Shown here piece after piece: positions 46,499-54,494 of a stretch of 64,000 nucleotides of DNA (the stretch's first letter is position 1; the number at the start of each line of letters is the position of its first letter). The notes beneath the pieces are model-generated. The model was not told the DNA's origin and made no database searches. It worked only from the letters and a program-made list of their open reading frames with translations. The position numbers were made by a program, and so were the translations under genes. Source of the stretch: Candidatus Pantoea varia (GTDB taxonomy: Bacteria > Pseudomonadota > Gammaproteobacteria > Enterobacterales > Enterobacteriaceae). Location of the stretch: positions 248,001 to 312,000 of the forward strand of contig NZ_FOVG01000003.1 in NCBI RefSeq assembly GCF_900115075.1. Direction: 5' to 3'.

Positions 46499-46630
46499 AT
46501 GGACATTCGTACAATTTTTATTTCAGCAGTCATGGCAGTCAGTCTTTTATGGATAGGCGCATCAGATAACCGTTCGTCACCTCTCACCGCCGAGCCGGTT
46601 AAATCGGTCCTGAGTAAACTGCAGCCTTGA
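46499..46630 (+). CDS. 43-aa exported or membrane peptide
   Basis: ATG 46499 is preceded by GGGGAGG with a 4-base gap. The product starts MDIRTIFISAVMAVSLLWIG, which looks like an uncleaved signal or membrane anchor, and ends with a short polar tail (PVKSVLSKLQP). No family is recognised. The strong ribosome site supports translation. Confidence 0.5.
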   Translation: MDIRTIFISAVMAVSLLWIGASDNRSSPLTAEPVKSVLSKLQP

Positions 46631-46757
46631 TTCTTAATCGCCCGATAGCACGCATTAGCGCCTGCTCCGCCTGAGATGCGGTACACTGCCGCTATCTGTT
46701 AATGCAACTTCGTTGCTTTAACCTTGACGTTGAGGCTGATAAGAGCGGGAGAAAGAG

Positions 46758-47303
46758 ATGGCGAGGGAGATGATTCGGCAGGGTGGGCGCAGCGCACGGA
46801 TTCAGGCGGAAGTGCATAACACCGTTAACCGCTTGCTGGAAACGCTTGATCGTTCAGCGATTACAGTGCCGATGATCGCCGAACAGGCGGGTGTGACACC
46901 TTCCACGATCTATCGGCGCTGGGGCGATCTGTCCCAGTTGCTGGCGGATGTGGCCGTGGCGCGGATGCGGCCCATTGCAGAACCGGAAGATACCGGATCG
47001 ACGGCCGGCGATCTTACGGCGTTCATCCAGCAGTATGCTGAAGAGATGTCGTCCAAAGTCGGTCGCGAGCTTCTGGCTGATGTGATTGGCAGCCATGGTG
47101 AAGAAGCCAGCCAAAAATGCTGCGGGTTTACTTATCAGCATCTTGAAACGCTCAACAACCGGGCCATCGCTCGCGGCGAATCGGGCTTTGATGTTGATCG
47201 CATCATCGATGTGGTTGTGGCACCGGTGATGTTTCATATTCTGTTCGGTGATCGTGACGTCTCAGCGGAATACTGCTCTTCGCTGATTCAGCGGGCCTTT
47301 TAA
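46758..47303 (+). CDS. TetR-family regulator
   Basis: The 181-aa protein has the TetR helix-turn-helix ITVPMIAEQAGVTPSTIYRR followed by WGDLSQLLADV, and an all-helical ligand domain. GGGAG lies 8 bases before the ATG. It converges on a LysR gene with a 7-base gap. Its target is not evident; the small peptide gene upstream or genes outside the pair are candidates. Confidence 0.87.
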   Translation: MAREMIRQGGRSARIQAEVHNTVNRLLETLDRSAITVPMIAEQAGVTPSTIYRRWGDLSQLLADVAVARMRPIAEPEDTGSTAGDLTAFIQQYAEEMSSKVGRELLADVIGSHGEEASQKCCGFTYQHLETLNNRAIARGESGFDVDRIIDVVVAPVMFHILFGDRDVSAEYCSSLIQRAF

Positions 47304-47310
47304 GCACGGA

Positions 47311-48192
47311 TCAGCGCTGAATAAAGGGCAGGGCGGCCTTGGTGATCAGATGCTGCAACAGTGCACGCGCCGGATCGTCACCCTGGTCTGAGCGGGCGAG
47401 CGCGATACCCAGATAGCCGGGCAGCGGCAGTCGATGTGATTCAATCATCAGCGTCTCCGGCAACCCTGCGCGGGTGCGCAGGGTGATGCCCAGCCCGGCC
47501 TGTAATGCCGCCCAGATCCCGCTAAGACTGTGGCTGGTGAACACCACCCGCCACGGAATACCTGCCTTATCCAGCGCCTCGGTGGCGCGCGATCGCATGA
47601 CACACGGCGCATCAAACGCCACCAGCGGCAGCGGCTCACCGCGCTGCAGATATCCCGCCAGATCAAACGCCTGATGCTGTATCCAGACTAACGGACACTG
47701 GCCAATTAAGTGCGTGCCAGCCTGCTGCTCTGCCTGCCACAGCAGCGCCAGGTCCAGTTCATGACGGGCCAGCGCCGTTAACAGTGGCAGATTTCTGTCG
47801 ACGCGAGCGGTCAGCATCACATCCGGATGCTGACGGTTAAACGCGCCGAGAATGGCCGGCATCAACGCTTCGCCAAAATCCTCCTGCATCCCGATGCGTA
47901 TTTCACCCTGCAACGCCTCACCTTTCACAGCCCGCAATGTTTCATCGTTCAGCGACAACAACCGTCTGGCGTAACTCATCAGCTGTTCACCGCTGCCGGT
48001 CAGCTGCAGATGTCGCCCTTTTTTCATCACCAGCGCCGTGCCACATTGCTGCTCAAGTTTTTTAAGCTGCGCACTGACGGCTGAAGTCGACCGGCACAGA
48101 TGCTGTGCTGCAAGAGCAAAACTGCCCGCGTCAATGCCCGCTACGAAACTGCGCAGCGCATCCATATCAAGTGACTCTGGTACCTTATTCAT
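47311..48192 (-). CDS. LysR-family regulator of the CMD/tautomerase operon
   Basis: The 293-aa protein has a LysR DNA-binding domain (GSFALAAQHLCRSTSAVSAQ, LKKLEQQCGTALVMKKGRHL) and an effector domain with the start IRIGMQEDFGEALMPAILGA. It is divergent, across 96 bases, from a three-gene operon of a carboxymuconolactone-decarboxylase-like protein, a tautomerase and a DUF4865 protein, a recurring association. It probably activates that operon. Confidence 0.9.
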   Translation of the reverse strand: MNKVPESLDMDALRSFVAGIDAGSFALAAQHLCRSTSAVSAQLKKLEQQCGTALVMKKGRHLQLTGSGEQLMSYARRLLSLNDETLRAVKGEALQGEIRIGMQEDFGEALMPAILGAFNRQHPDVMLTARVDRNLPLLTALARHELDLALLWQAEQQAGTHLIGQCPLVWIQHQAFDLAGYLQRGEPLPLVAFDAPCVMRSRATEALDKAGIPWRVVFTSHSLSGIWAALQAGLGITLRTRAGLPETLMIESHRLPLPGYLGIALARSDQGDDPARALLQHLITKAALPFIQR

Positions 48193-48288
48193 AATAGTCC
48201 TGTAAAAAAGGATGCTGCGTGCTGATTAATTTGATTTTCAGGATTGAGTCCCTGGGTGACACTCTCTCTGACTACTGAGGAGTGTGCA

Positions 48289-48594
48289 ATGAAAAATTCA
48301 CTGGATCGGGAAACACTGACGCAGCGCGCGCCAAAACTGGCCGAACTGACGCAACAGGTGCTGTTTGGCGATATCTGGCAGCGCGAACTGTTGTCACCGC
48401 GTGAACGCAGCCTGCTGACGCTGGCAACCTTAACCGCGTTGGGGCGGGTCCAGCAGCTGCCGTGGCACATCGATTTCGCCCGGCAAAATGGGCTGACGCA
48501 GGATGAGCTGGTGGAGAGCTTCACCCACCTGGCGTTTTACGCAGGCTGGCCCGCCGCCGTCACCGCGCTGGGCTATCTGGAGGATAATCACTGA
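48289..48594 (+). CDS. Carboxymuconolactone decarboxylase family protein
   Basis: The 101-aa helical protein has the CMD core: SPRERSLLTLATLTALGRVQ, then LPWHIDFARQNGLTQDELVE and LAFYAGWPAAVTAL. The AhpD-type Cys-x-x-Cys pair is absent, so it is of the CMD rather than the peroxidase type. GAGGAG precedes ATG 48289. The stop shares a base with the next ATG (TGATG). Confidence 0.85.
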   Translation: MKNSLDRETLTQRAPKLAELTQQVLFGDIWQRELLSPRERSLLTLATLTALGRVQQLPWHIDFARQNGLTQDELVESFTHLAFYAGWPAAVTALGYLEDNH

Positions 48595-48983
48595 TGCCCT
48601 TTACCCGCATTACCCTGCGTCAGGGCTATAGCGAGTCGGCTCTGCATCAGATCTCCACGCTGCTTCAGCAGGCGCTGGTCGCGGAGTTTGACGTGCCTGA
48701 GCATGATTGCTTTCAGGTAATTGAGATGCTGCCGGCCGGACAGCGGGTGTTTGATCGTCACTATCTCAGCGGCGGGCGCAGCGATAATTTCGTGCTGTTT
48801 CAGGTGACGGCAGGCCGACCGCGAACCCGGCAACAGAAGCAACGATTTTATCATTCACTCTGCTCGGCGCTTCAGATTGAGATGGCGATCGATCCTCACG
48901 ATGTGATGATCATTATTCAGTTCAACAGCACCGAAGAGTGGAGCTTTAGCGGCGGTCAGATGCTGGCACATGAGGCGTTATGA
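48594..48983 (+). CDS. Tautomerase family protein
   Basis: The 129-aa protein starts MPF, placing Pro1 of the mature enzyme as catalytic base, as in 4-oxalocrotonate tautomerase relatives. Length and VPEHDCFQVIEMLPAGQRVF and the later IDPHDVMIIIQFNSTEEWSF fit the longer two-repeat Tautomerase_2 group. It is translationally coupled to both neighbours. Confidence 0.88.
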   Translation: MPFTRITLRQGYSESALHQISTLLQQALVAEFDVPEHDCFQVIEMLPAGQRVFDRHYLSGGRSDNFVLFQVTAGRPRTRQQKQRFYHSLCSALQIEMAIDPHDVMIIIQFNSTEEWSFSGGQMLAHEAL

Positions 48984-49507
48984 TTATCATGCACTACCGT
49001 TTTACGCTGCCCGCTGACTACGACATGGGGATCATTGAACAGCGTATCCGACTTAACGGCGCGCGGCTTGATGGCTTTCCGGGGCTGGTGGCTAAGGTGT
49101 ATCTCTACGCCTGCCGTGAAGATGGCGAGCCGAATGAAAACCGTTATGCGCCCCTCTATTTCTGGCGGGAGGCGAGAGGCATGCAGCGATTCCTGCAAAG
49201 TCCTGGCTTCGCGACGCTGGTCCGGGATTTTGGCTGGCCGATCATCGAAAGCTGGCTGACGCTGGAGGCGCAGACCCCGCTCCGGAATCTGGCCGAAGCC
49301 CGCTTTATGACGCTGAACCGCTGGATGATTCCAGCACATTCGGACCTGGCGGCACTCCCTGAAAGCGCTGGATACAGCGCCTGGGATGTGACCCGCTGGC
49401 AGGGAGTGAATATTGACGCGTCACAGCAGCGACCCTCCGGCGAGCAGGAAGTTTATCGCATTGGTTATCTGGCGCGGGGTGCAGCAGCAGCAGATTTTCA
49501 GCTGTAG
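48980..49507 (+). CDS. DUF4865 family protein
   Basis: The 175-aa protein has the DUF4865 pattern: an initial MHYRFTLPADYDMGIIEQRI, LVAKVYLYACREDG, YAPLYFWREARGMQRFL and FGWPIIESWL. This fold resembles a dimeric alpha-beta monooxygenase, but no function is established. ATG 48980 overlaps the tautomerase stop. It regularly occurs with the LysR, CMD and tautomerase genes seen here. Confidence 0.82.
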   Translation: MIIMHYRFTLPADYDMGIIEQRIRLNGARLDGFPGLVAKVYLYACREDGEPNENRYAPLYFWREARGMQRFLQSPGFATLVRDFGWPIIESWLTLEAQTPLRNLAEARFMTLNRWMIPAHSDLAALPESAGYSAWDVTRWQGVNIDASQQRPSGEQEVYRIGYLARGAAAADFQL

Positions 49508-49532
49508 CTGCGAAGAGACCACGATCTGCTAT

Positions 49533-49910
49533 TTAAAGGGCAAAAATGGCCTCAATCTCGATGCGCAGGTCGGCGGAGAAAAGTCCGCTGACCTGAACCA
49601 GCGAGCTGGCGGGCAGATGCTCGCCATAATTGCGATAAAGCACTTCCCGCAGCGCGCTGATTTCAGTGAATGAAGTAATGAAGATTGTGACTTTGAGCAG
49701 CGCAGCGAGGGACGTATTTTCAGCAGCGGCAACAGACTTAAGTTGTTCAAAAATGACTTCTGCCTGTTCAGCGATATCGCCCTGCTGAGCCGTTGTCCCG
49801 AAGGCAGTCAGCCCTGAGACATACAGCGTCGCGCCATGTTTCACTGCGTGAACATAAGGCGCTTTGACTTCGCCCAGTTGCGGGTAATTTTTGCGTTCTG
49901 GCAGGCTCAT
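49533..49910 (-). CDS. RidA/YjgF-family protein lacking the catalytic arginine
   Basis: The 125-aa protein has the RidA fold: YVHAVKHGATLYVSGLTAFG, EQAEVIFEQLKSVAAAENTS and LVQVSGLFSADLRIEIEAIF. Where imine-deaminating RidA has an Arg (VARLP in E. coli), this protein has VSGLF, so it belongs to a non-archetypal Rid group. It lies downstream of the organosulfur genes on the same strand, and may act on a reactive intermediate there. An iteron-like sequence lies within it at 49656. Confidence 0.85.
   Translation of the reverse strand: MSLPERKNYPQLGEVKAPYVHAVKHGATLYVSGLTAFGTTAQQGDIAEQAEVIFEQLKSVAAAENTSLAALLKVTIFITSFTEISALREVLYRNYGEHLPASSLVQVSGLFSADLRIEIEAIFAL
49656..49671 (-). repeat. Iteron-like sequence inside the RidA gene
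   Basis: GCTGATTTCAGTGAAT differs from an iteron of the inverted array by one base. It lies about 35 kb from repA within coding sequence. Confidence 0.35.
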
Positions 49911-50081
49911 ATTTCCTCCTAAAGATGAAGTTCATACTAGTCAGGCTACTGGCACCGAAAAAGAGCGAAACCCGATAGCGGGTTGTGTTAACAAAGCAGC
50001 ATCTGGCCTTTACTGAATCAAAACAGCGAGATGGTGCGCCACACCTCGCTGATGAACTGCCGGAATACAACGTTAAAACCC

Positions 50082-51296
50082 TTACTGCTCACCACTTCCT
50101 ATCTGCCAGATAAACGTCGGATCGTTGCCGTTCACCTCCCAGTCACCCACGTTGCGAATTTTGTAGATCACCGGATTGTGTGATGAGACTGTCCGGGCAT
50201 TGCGCCAGTGTCTGTCGAGCGCCTTACTGGCGCGGGTGTCGGAAGCACCCAGTGCATTGAACAGCTCGCTGGCAGCACGCGTCACGAGCTCAATGGCCAC
50301 GGCCTGCGCCCGGGCAGATTCTACCTCAGCCTGCACATTAGCCGCATGAAGTTGTGCCTCATCTCCACCATTCAGTTGCAGTTCGAACGCCCGTTGCAAT
50401 GAGTGGGTCGCACGATCGACGGTGGCTTCTGCTGCCCATGCCCAGCTGCTAATCTGGCCGATCACCTGTAATACCTGTACATCCTGTTTCACCTGAGGGG
50501 CATTGCCGTGGCTGTAGATGCGTTTACGCTGCGCCACGCCCTGTGCGCCATCCCGTACGATTGCCCGACCAATGCCTGCCAGCGTGGACAATAAAACGTG
50601 CTGATAAAAAGCAGTCTGATAGCGAAAGCGCTCGCTGAAATCATAGACATGCGACTATTCCACCTGCGCCAGCTTAAAGCGCGTCGTGCCGCTGCCGGTC
50701 AGCCGCTGCCCGAAGCCATCCCAGTCATCATCGCGCTCCACTTCATTCTGATGCGTGTTCACCAGGGCAATTACGTCACGACCATTGTCAGTACGCTTCG
50801 CATAGACATCAATCCAGTCCGCATAGAGCGTGCCGGTGCTGTAAAATTTCTCACCACTGATCCTCCATCCTCCCGCAGCGGGTGAAACCTGCGTGTTGAC
50901 CTCACCCAGCTTAACCGCACCGATTTCACTCCAGCCACTGCCCACCAGTTCACCATCAACAAAACGGCGAAACCAGCGGCGACGGTCATCACTATCAGGC
51001 TGATTTAGCCGATCTTCAATAAATGCGAAGTGCGCGCGCAGTGCCTGCGGCAGATTTGAATCCGCTTCTGCCAGTTCGGTCAGCAGAGAAAATAACTGCG
51101 GCAGCGAAACGCCAAAACCGCCTTCCTCTCTGGGAATGCGCAGGGTGCCGAATCTGGCCGCTTTCAGCCAGCGAATGGGCTCATGCAACAGGGTGCGATC
51201 CGCTTCACGCACAGCGGCATCTTCAGCAATACGAGCAAAAAGTGGCCTGAAATGTTCAGTCAATGCGGTAAATTCAGTGCGACTTAGTTCAGACAT
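50082..51296 (-). pseudogene. Acyl-CoA-dehydrogenase-like flavin monooxygenase interrupted by one amber codon
   Basis: The frame from ATG 51296 (GGAG upstream) runs 213 codons, meets TAG at 50657-50655, then continues in the same frame through SHVYDFSERFRYQTAFYQHV to a normal stop at 50082. Both parts match the same family: N-terminal helical and beta domains (GSGWSEIGAVKLGEV, SGEKFYSTGTLYADWI) and the C-terminal helical domain with LFNALGASDTRASKALDRHW. This resembles SfnC/DszC-type flavin monooxygenases of sulfur scavenging. Unless the amber is suppressed, only a half protein is made. The start overlaps the upstream MFS stop by 8 bases. Confidence 0.85.
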
Positions 51297-52749
51297 GATC
51301 TTCTCCAGATTCGGGTTGTTCATCAATATCCTGTCGGGTCGGCTCAAAACGCACGATCAACAGGAAAATAATCGGAATAAGAGCAGCAAGAGAGACGATC
51401 CAGAACATGTTGGTGCCGTATCGGGCCTGCAGAATCGGCAGAATAAACAGTGCCAGCGCACTGCCAACACCGGAAAGCGAGCGACTGAAGCCGACACCGG
51501 TGGCGCGAATGTGGGTCGGGTAGGAGAGCGCCGGATAGATCATTAACTGCGCGCCAGGTCCAAAACCTTCCGCGAACAGCCAGAGACCCAGCATCAGCAC
51601 GGCAAACACCACGCCGACCGTCGCTTCCGGATGACCGATCAATGCCAGCGAGATCAATGCAATAAACTGCAGCGCAAAACCGGCAATCGCCACATGTCGG
51701 GAGGGAAATTTCCACGCCAGTCGCATCCCCAGCAGACCGCCGGTAAAAGCAAACAGCGCATTCAGCCCCAGCGAAGCAGAAATCGTCTCGAAGACCCCCG
51801 CGCCCAGGAACTGCGCCAGAATTGATGGCAGGAAGAAAGCAATAGCGGTGTACTCAAACGAAATACAGACGTTCATCACTGCGCTGACGACCGTGCGCTC
51901 AAGATAGGGCTTCTGAAACAGTACGCGGATACGCACTTTCGGTGTCGCTTTCACAGCAACGGCTTTAGCGGGCAACGCCTCATGCGCAACAATGCCGTAC
52001 GAGTCACGCAGAATACGCACAGCACCGCTCAAATCGCCCTGATTCGCCGCCCACAGCGGTGATTCATTCATAAACTTACTGCGCACCGCAATAATCAGCA
52101 GTGCCGGTACGGCACCAAACAGCAGGGAGGCGCGCCACAGCCAGTCGATATGTTCTGCGGGCAGCAGGAAATAGAGTGCAAAAATGATAAAGAAGCAGAC
52201 AGACGAGGCGGCGTACCACATCGGGCACCAGGCCGCGAGTCGCGACGCTTTATTTCCCTTGCCGGAGAATTTAGAGAACTCCGCCAGATAGGCCATGGCA
52301 ACCGGCAGGTCGATCCCCACCCCGACTCCCATCAGGAAACGGGCGCCAATCAACACCCAGACGTTGGGTGCCAGGCCTGCAGCAATTGCCGAAACCACAA
52401 AGAACAGCATGTCGGCCATAAACACCGAATAGCGGCCATATTTATCGGTAAGCCAGCCGCCGACCAGATTACCGACGATGGTGCCGATCATAATTGAGGA
52501 GGTGACCAGTCCGGTGAGAACGGGTGTTAATCCGAACTCCCTGACCACATCATCAATGCCGTAGGAGAGCGTGGTGAGATCGTAAGCGTCAAGAAATACG
52601 CCCCCCAGTGCCAGAAAAACAATCCAGCGGGCGTAGCTGTTTTGCTCACTATTATTGTTGATGAGCCGGGCTACATCACTCACCGATCGAACCGGTGCGG
52701 AGTGTGGCGGCGGGGCGGTCAGGGTGTCGTCAATATTTAATGTACTCAT
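51289..52749 (-). CDS. MFS transporter (aromatic acid / metabolite:H+ symporter type)
   Basis: The 486-aa protein has 12 helices, FLDAYDLTTLSYGIDDVVRE in helix 1, the motif A loop GGWLTDKYGRYSVF and ARFLMGVGVGIDLPVAMAYL. It resembles metabolite:H+ symporters. ATG 52749 follows GAGGA. It overlaps the interrupted flavoprotein gene and lies within the organosulfur island, so uptake of an organosulfur compound is a reasonable guess. Confidence 0.86.
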   Translation of the reverse strand: MSTLNIDDTLTAPPPHSAPVRSVSDVARLINNNSEQNSYARWIVFLALGGVFLDAYDLTTLSYGIDDVVREFGLTPVLTGLVTSSIMIGTIVGNLVGGWLTDKYGRYSVFMADMLFFVVSAIAAGLAPNVWVLIGARFLMGVGVGIDLPVAMAYLAEFSKFSGKGNKASRLAAWCPMWYAASSVCFFIIFALYFLLPAEHIDWLWRASLLFGAVPALLIIAVRSKFMNESPLWAANQGDLSGAVRILRDSYGIVAHEALPAKAVAVKATPKVRIRVLFQKPYLERTVVSAVMNVCISFEYTAIAFFLPSILAQFLGAGVFETISASLGLNALFAFTGGLLGMRLAWKFPSRHVAIAGFALQFIALISLALIGHPEATVGVVFAVLMLGLWLFAEGFGPGAQLMIYPALSYPTHIRATGVGFSRSLSGVGSALALFILPILQARYGTNMFWIVSLAALIPIIFLLIVRFEPTRQDIDEQPESGEDHV

Positions 52750-52806
52750 CGTATCCTCGTTATTATATTCAGCAGGTAACGAGGGTTTTATAGGCATTTC
52801 CGGCAC

Positions 52807-52834
52807 AGTTAACAACCAACAAATAACGTTAACT
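52807..52834. promoter_or_regulatory. Inverted repeat upstream of the MFS gene
   Basis: AGTTAAC at 52807-52813 is mirrored by GTTAACT at 52828-52834, 58 bases upstream of the MFS start. Position suggests an operator. Confidence 0.35.
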
Positions 52835-52884
52835 ATTTCAATATATTCAATAAGTTAAGCATTAAAAAACACCCACGGCAGAAG

Positions 52885-52910
52885 CCGGATGAATAGCTGG
52901 ATTCATCCGG
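52885..52910 (-). terminator. Hairpin downstream of the monooxygenase gene
   Basis: CCGGATGAAT at 52885-52894 pairs perfectly with ATTCATCCGG at 52901-52910. On the minus strand a T run appears 14 bases past the stem, so termination is possible but imperfect; it may only lower read-through into the MFS gene. Confidence 0.45.
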
Positions 52911-53013
52911 TGCGAATTAAAACATTTCTTTTTTCCTGATCTGAAAGCTGCCTGCTTTTCTCTGCGGTTGTGAAATCCGTTCAGTGATAACTTATTGCCT
53001 CAACCCACAGATT

Positions 53014-54426
53014 TTATCCCGATATTTCGGCGCTGCTTATCGGCTGTTCCGTGTCTGCGTTCCGGCGATAACCCGCCCCCGGATGCGGCAACACCAGCCG
53101 TGGCCCCTCTCCGAACAACTTCTCACGCAGCGTACCAGGCTGATAGTCCTGCTTGTAGACGCCGCGTTTTTGCAACTCCGGAACCAGCAGTTCCACCACG
53201 TCGGTAAAGGTTTCGTGTGTCACGGCATAGGCGAGGTTAAAACCATCGACGTCAGTTTCTTCTACCCAGCTCTGCAGCTCATCAGCCACGGTTTCCGCGC
53301 TGCCCACCAGCAGCGGACCAAATCCGCCAATGCCTACCCAATCTGCCAGGCCCTGCACCGTCCATTGACGATGGGGATCGGCGGTGGAGAATGTCTCGAC
53401 TGCCGACTGAATCGCGTTGGTGTGCAGATGCTTCAATACCTGATCCGGCTGATACTGGCCGAAATCGATACCGGTCCAGCCCGAGATCAGCGCCAGCGCG
53501 CCTTCGTAACTGACATAACTTTTGTATTCCTGCCATTTTGCCTGCGCCGCCAGGTCGGTTTCACCCACAATCACCGTCTGCAGGTTGAAGATCAGTAGGG
53601 AGCGCGGATCGCGTCCAGCCTCTGCGGCCCTGTGGCGAATATCCGCCACGGTTTTCTTCAGCAACACTTTTGACGGTGCTGCCACAAACACGCATTCAGC
53701 ATGTTCCGCCGCAAAAGCTTTGCCACGACTGGACGCACCCGCCTGGTAAAGCACCGGCGTGCGCTGCGGTGACGGTTCGCAGAGATGAATACCCGGCACC
53801 TGGAAAAATGTCCCCTGATGGTTAATTGGATGGATTTTATTCGGATCGCTGAAAATATGACGTTCACGATCGCGCAGGACCGCACCCTCTTCCCAGCTTC
53901 CCTCCAGCAATTTGTAAATGACCTGCAGATATTCATCGGCGTAGTCGTAGCGCGCGTCGTGGTCGGTCTGAGCCTGATGCCCGATATTGCGCGCACCACT
54001 TTCCAGATAGGAGGTCACAATATTCCAGCCAATGCGACCTTTGGTCAGATGATCCAGGGTCGAAATTCGTCGCGCAAACGGGTAGGGATGTTCAAAGGAC
54101 AGTGAGGCGGTGAGGCCAAAGCCCAGATGCTCCGTCACCATGGCCATCGGCGTGATTAACGCCAGCGGATCGTTGACCGGCACCTGCGTGGCCTGACGAA
54201 TCGCCGCATGATTATTGCCGTTGAGCACGTCGTAGACGCCCAGTACGTCAGCAATAAACAGCCCATCAAATTTTCCGCGCTCCAGCAGACGCGCTAAATC
54301 GGTCCAGTACTCCAGGTCTTTGTACTGCCAGGACCGGTCGCGGGGATGCGCCCATAAACCGGGTGACTGATGACCGACACAGTTCATATCAAAAGCATTC
54401 AGGCGAATTTCTCGTTGCGATGACAT
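53014..54426 (-). CDS. NtaA/SnaA/DszA-type FMN-dependent monooxygenase
   Basis: The 470-aa luciferase-like enzyme has the group marks: an opening with LNAFDMNCVGHQSPGLWAHP, GKFDGLFIADVLGVYDVLNG, SFEHPYPFARRISTLDHLTK, GRIGWNIVTSYLESGARNIG and LYQAGASSRGKAFAAEHAEC. These two-component enzymes use reduced flavin to attack nitrilotriacetate, EDTA, sulfones and similar compounds. ATG 54426 follows AGGAG. Third gene after ssuD; a flavin reductase is not encoded nearby. Confidence 0.9.
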   Translation of the reverse strand: MSSQREIRLNAFDMNCVGHQSPGLWAHPRDRSWQYKDLEYWTDLARLLERGKFDGLFIADVLGVYDVLNGNNHAAIRQATQVPVNDPLALITPMAMVTEHLGFGLTASLSFEHPYPFARRISTLDHLTKGRIGWNIVTSYLESGARNIGHQAQTDHDARYDYADEYLQVIYKLLEGSWEEGAVLRDRERHIFSDPNKIHPINHQGTFFQVPGIHLCEPSPQRTPVLYQAGASSRGKAFAAEHAECVFVAAPSKVLLKKTVADIRHRAAEAGRDPRSLLIFNLQTVIVGETDLAAQAKWQEYKSYVSYEGALALISGWTGIDFGQYQPDQVLKHLHTNAIQSAVETFSTADPHRQWTVQGLADWVGIGGFGPLLVGSAETVADELQSWVEETDVDGFNLAYAVTHETFTDVVELLVPELQKRGVYKQDYQPGTLREKLFGEGPRLVLPHPGAGYRRNADTEQPISSAEISG

Positions 54427-54494
54427 AGCGACTCCTGAGCGGATGCGGCAATTGCTTGCCACCCACCTTTTAATGTGTGTTTTAGAAAGATGAT

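Noticed and set aside
52749-53013. Second sigma54 promoter before the MFS gene
   Set aside because: The best candidate, starting TTGGTTG, has 11 bases between GG and GC instead of 10.
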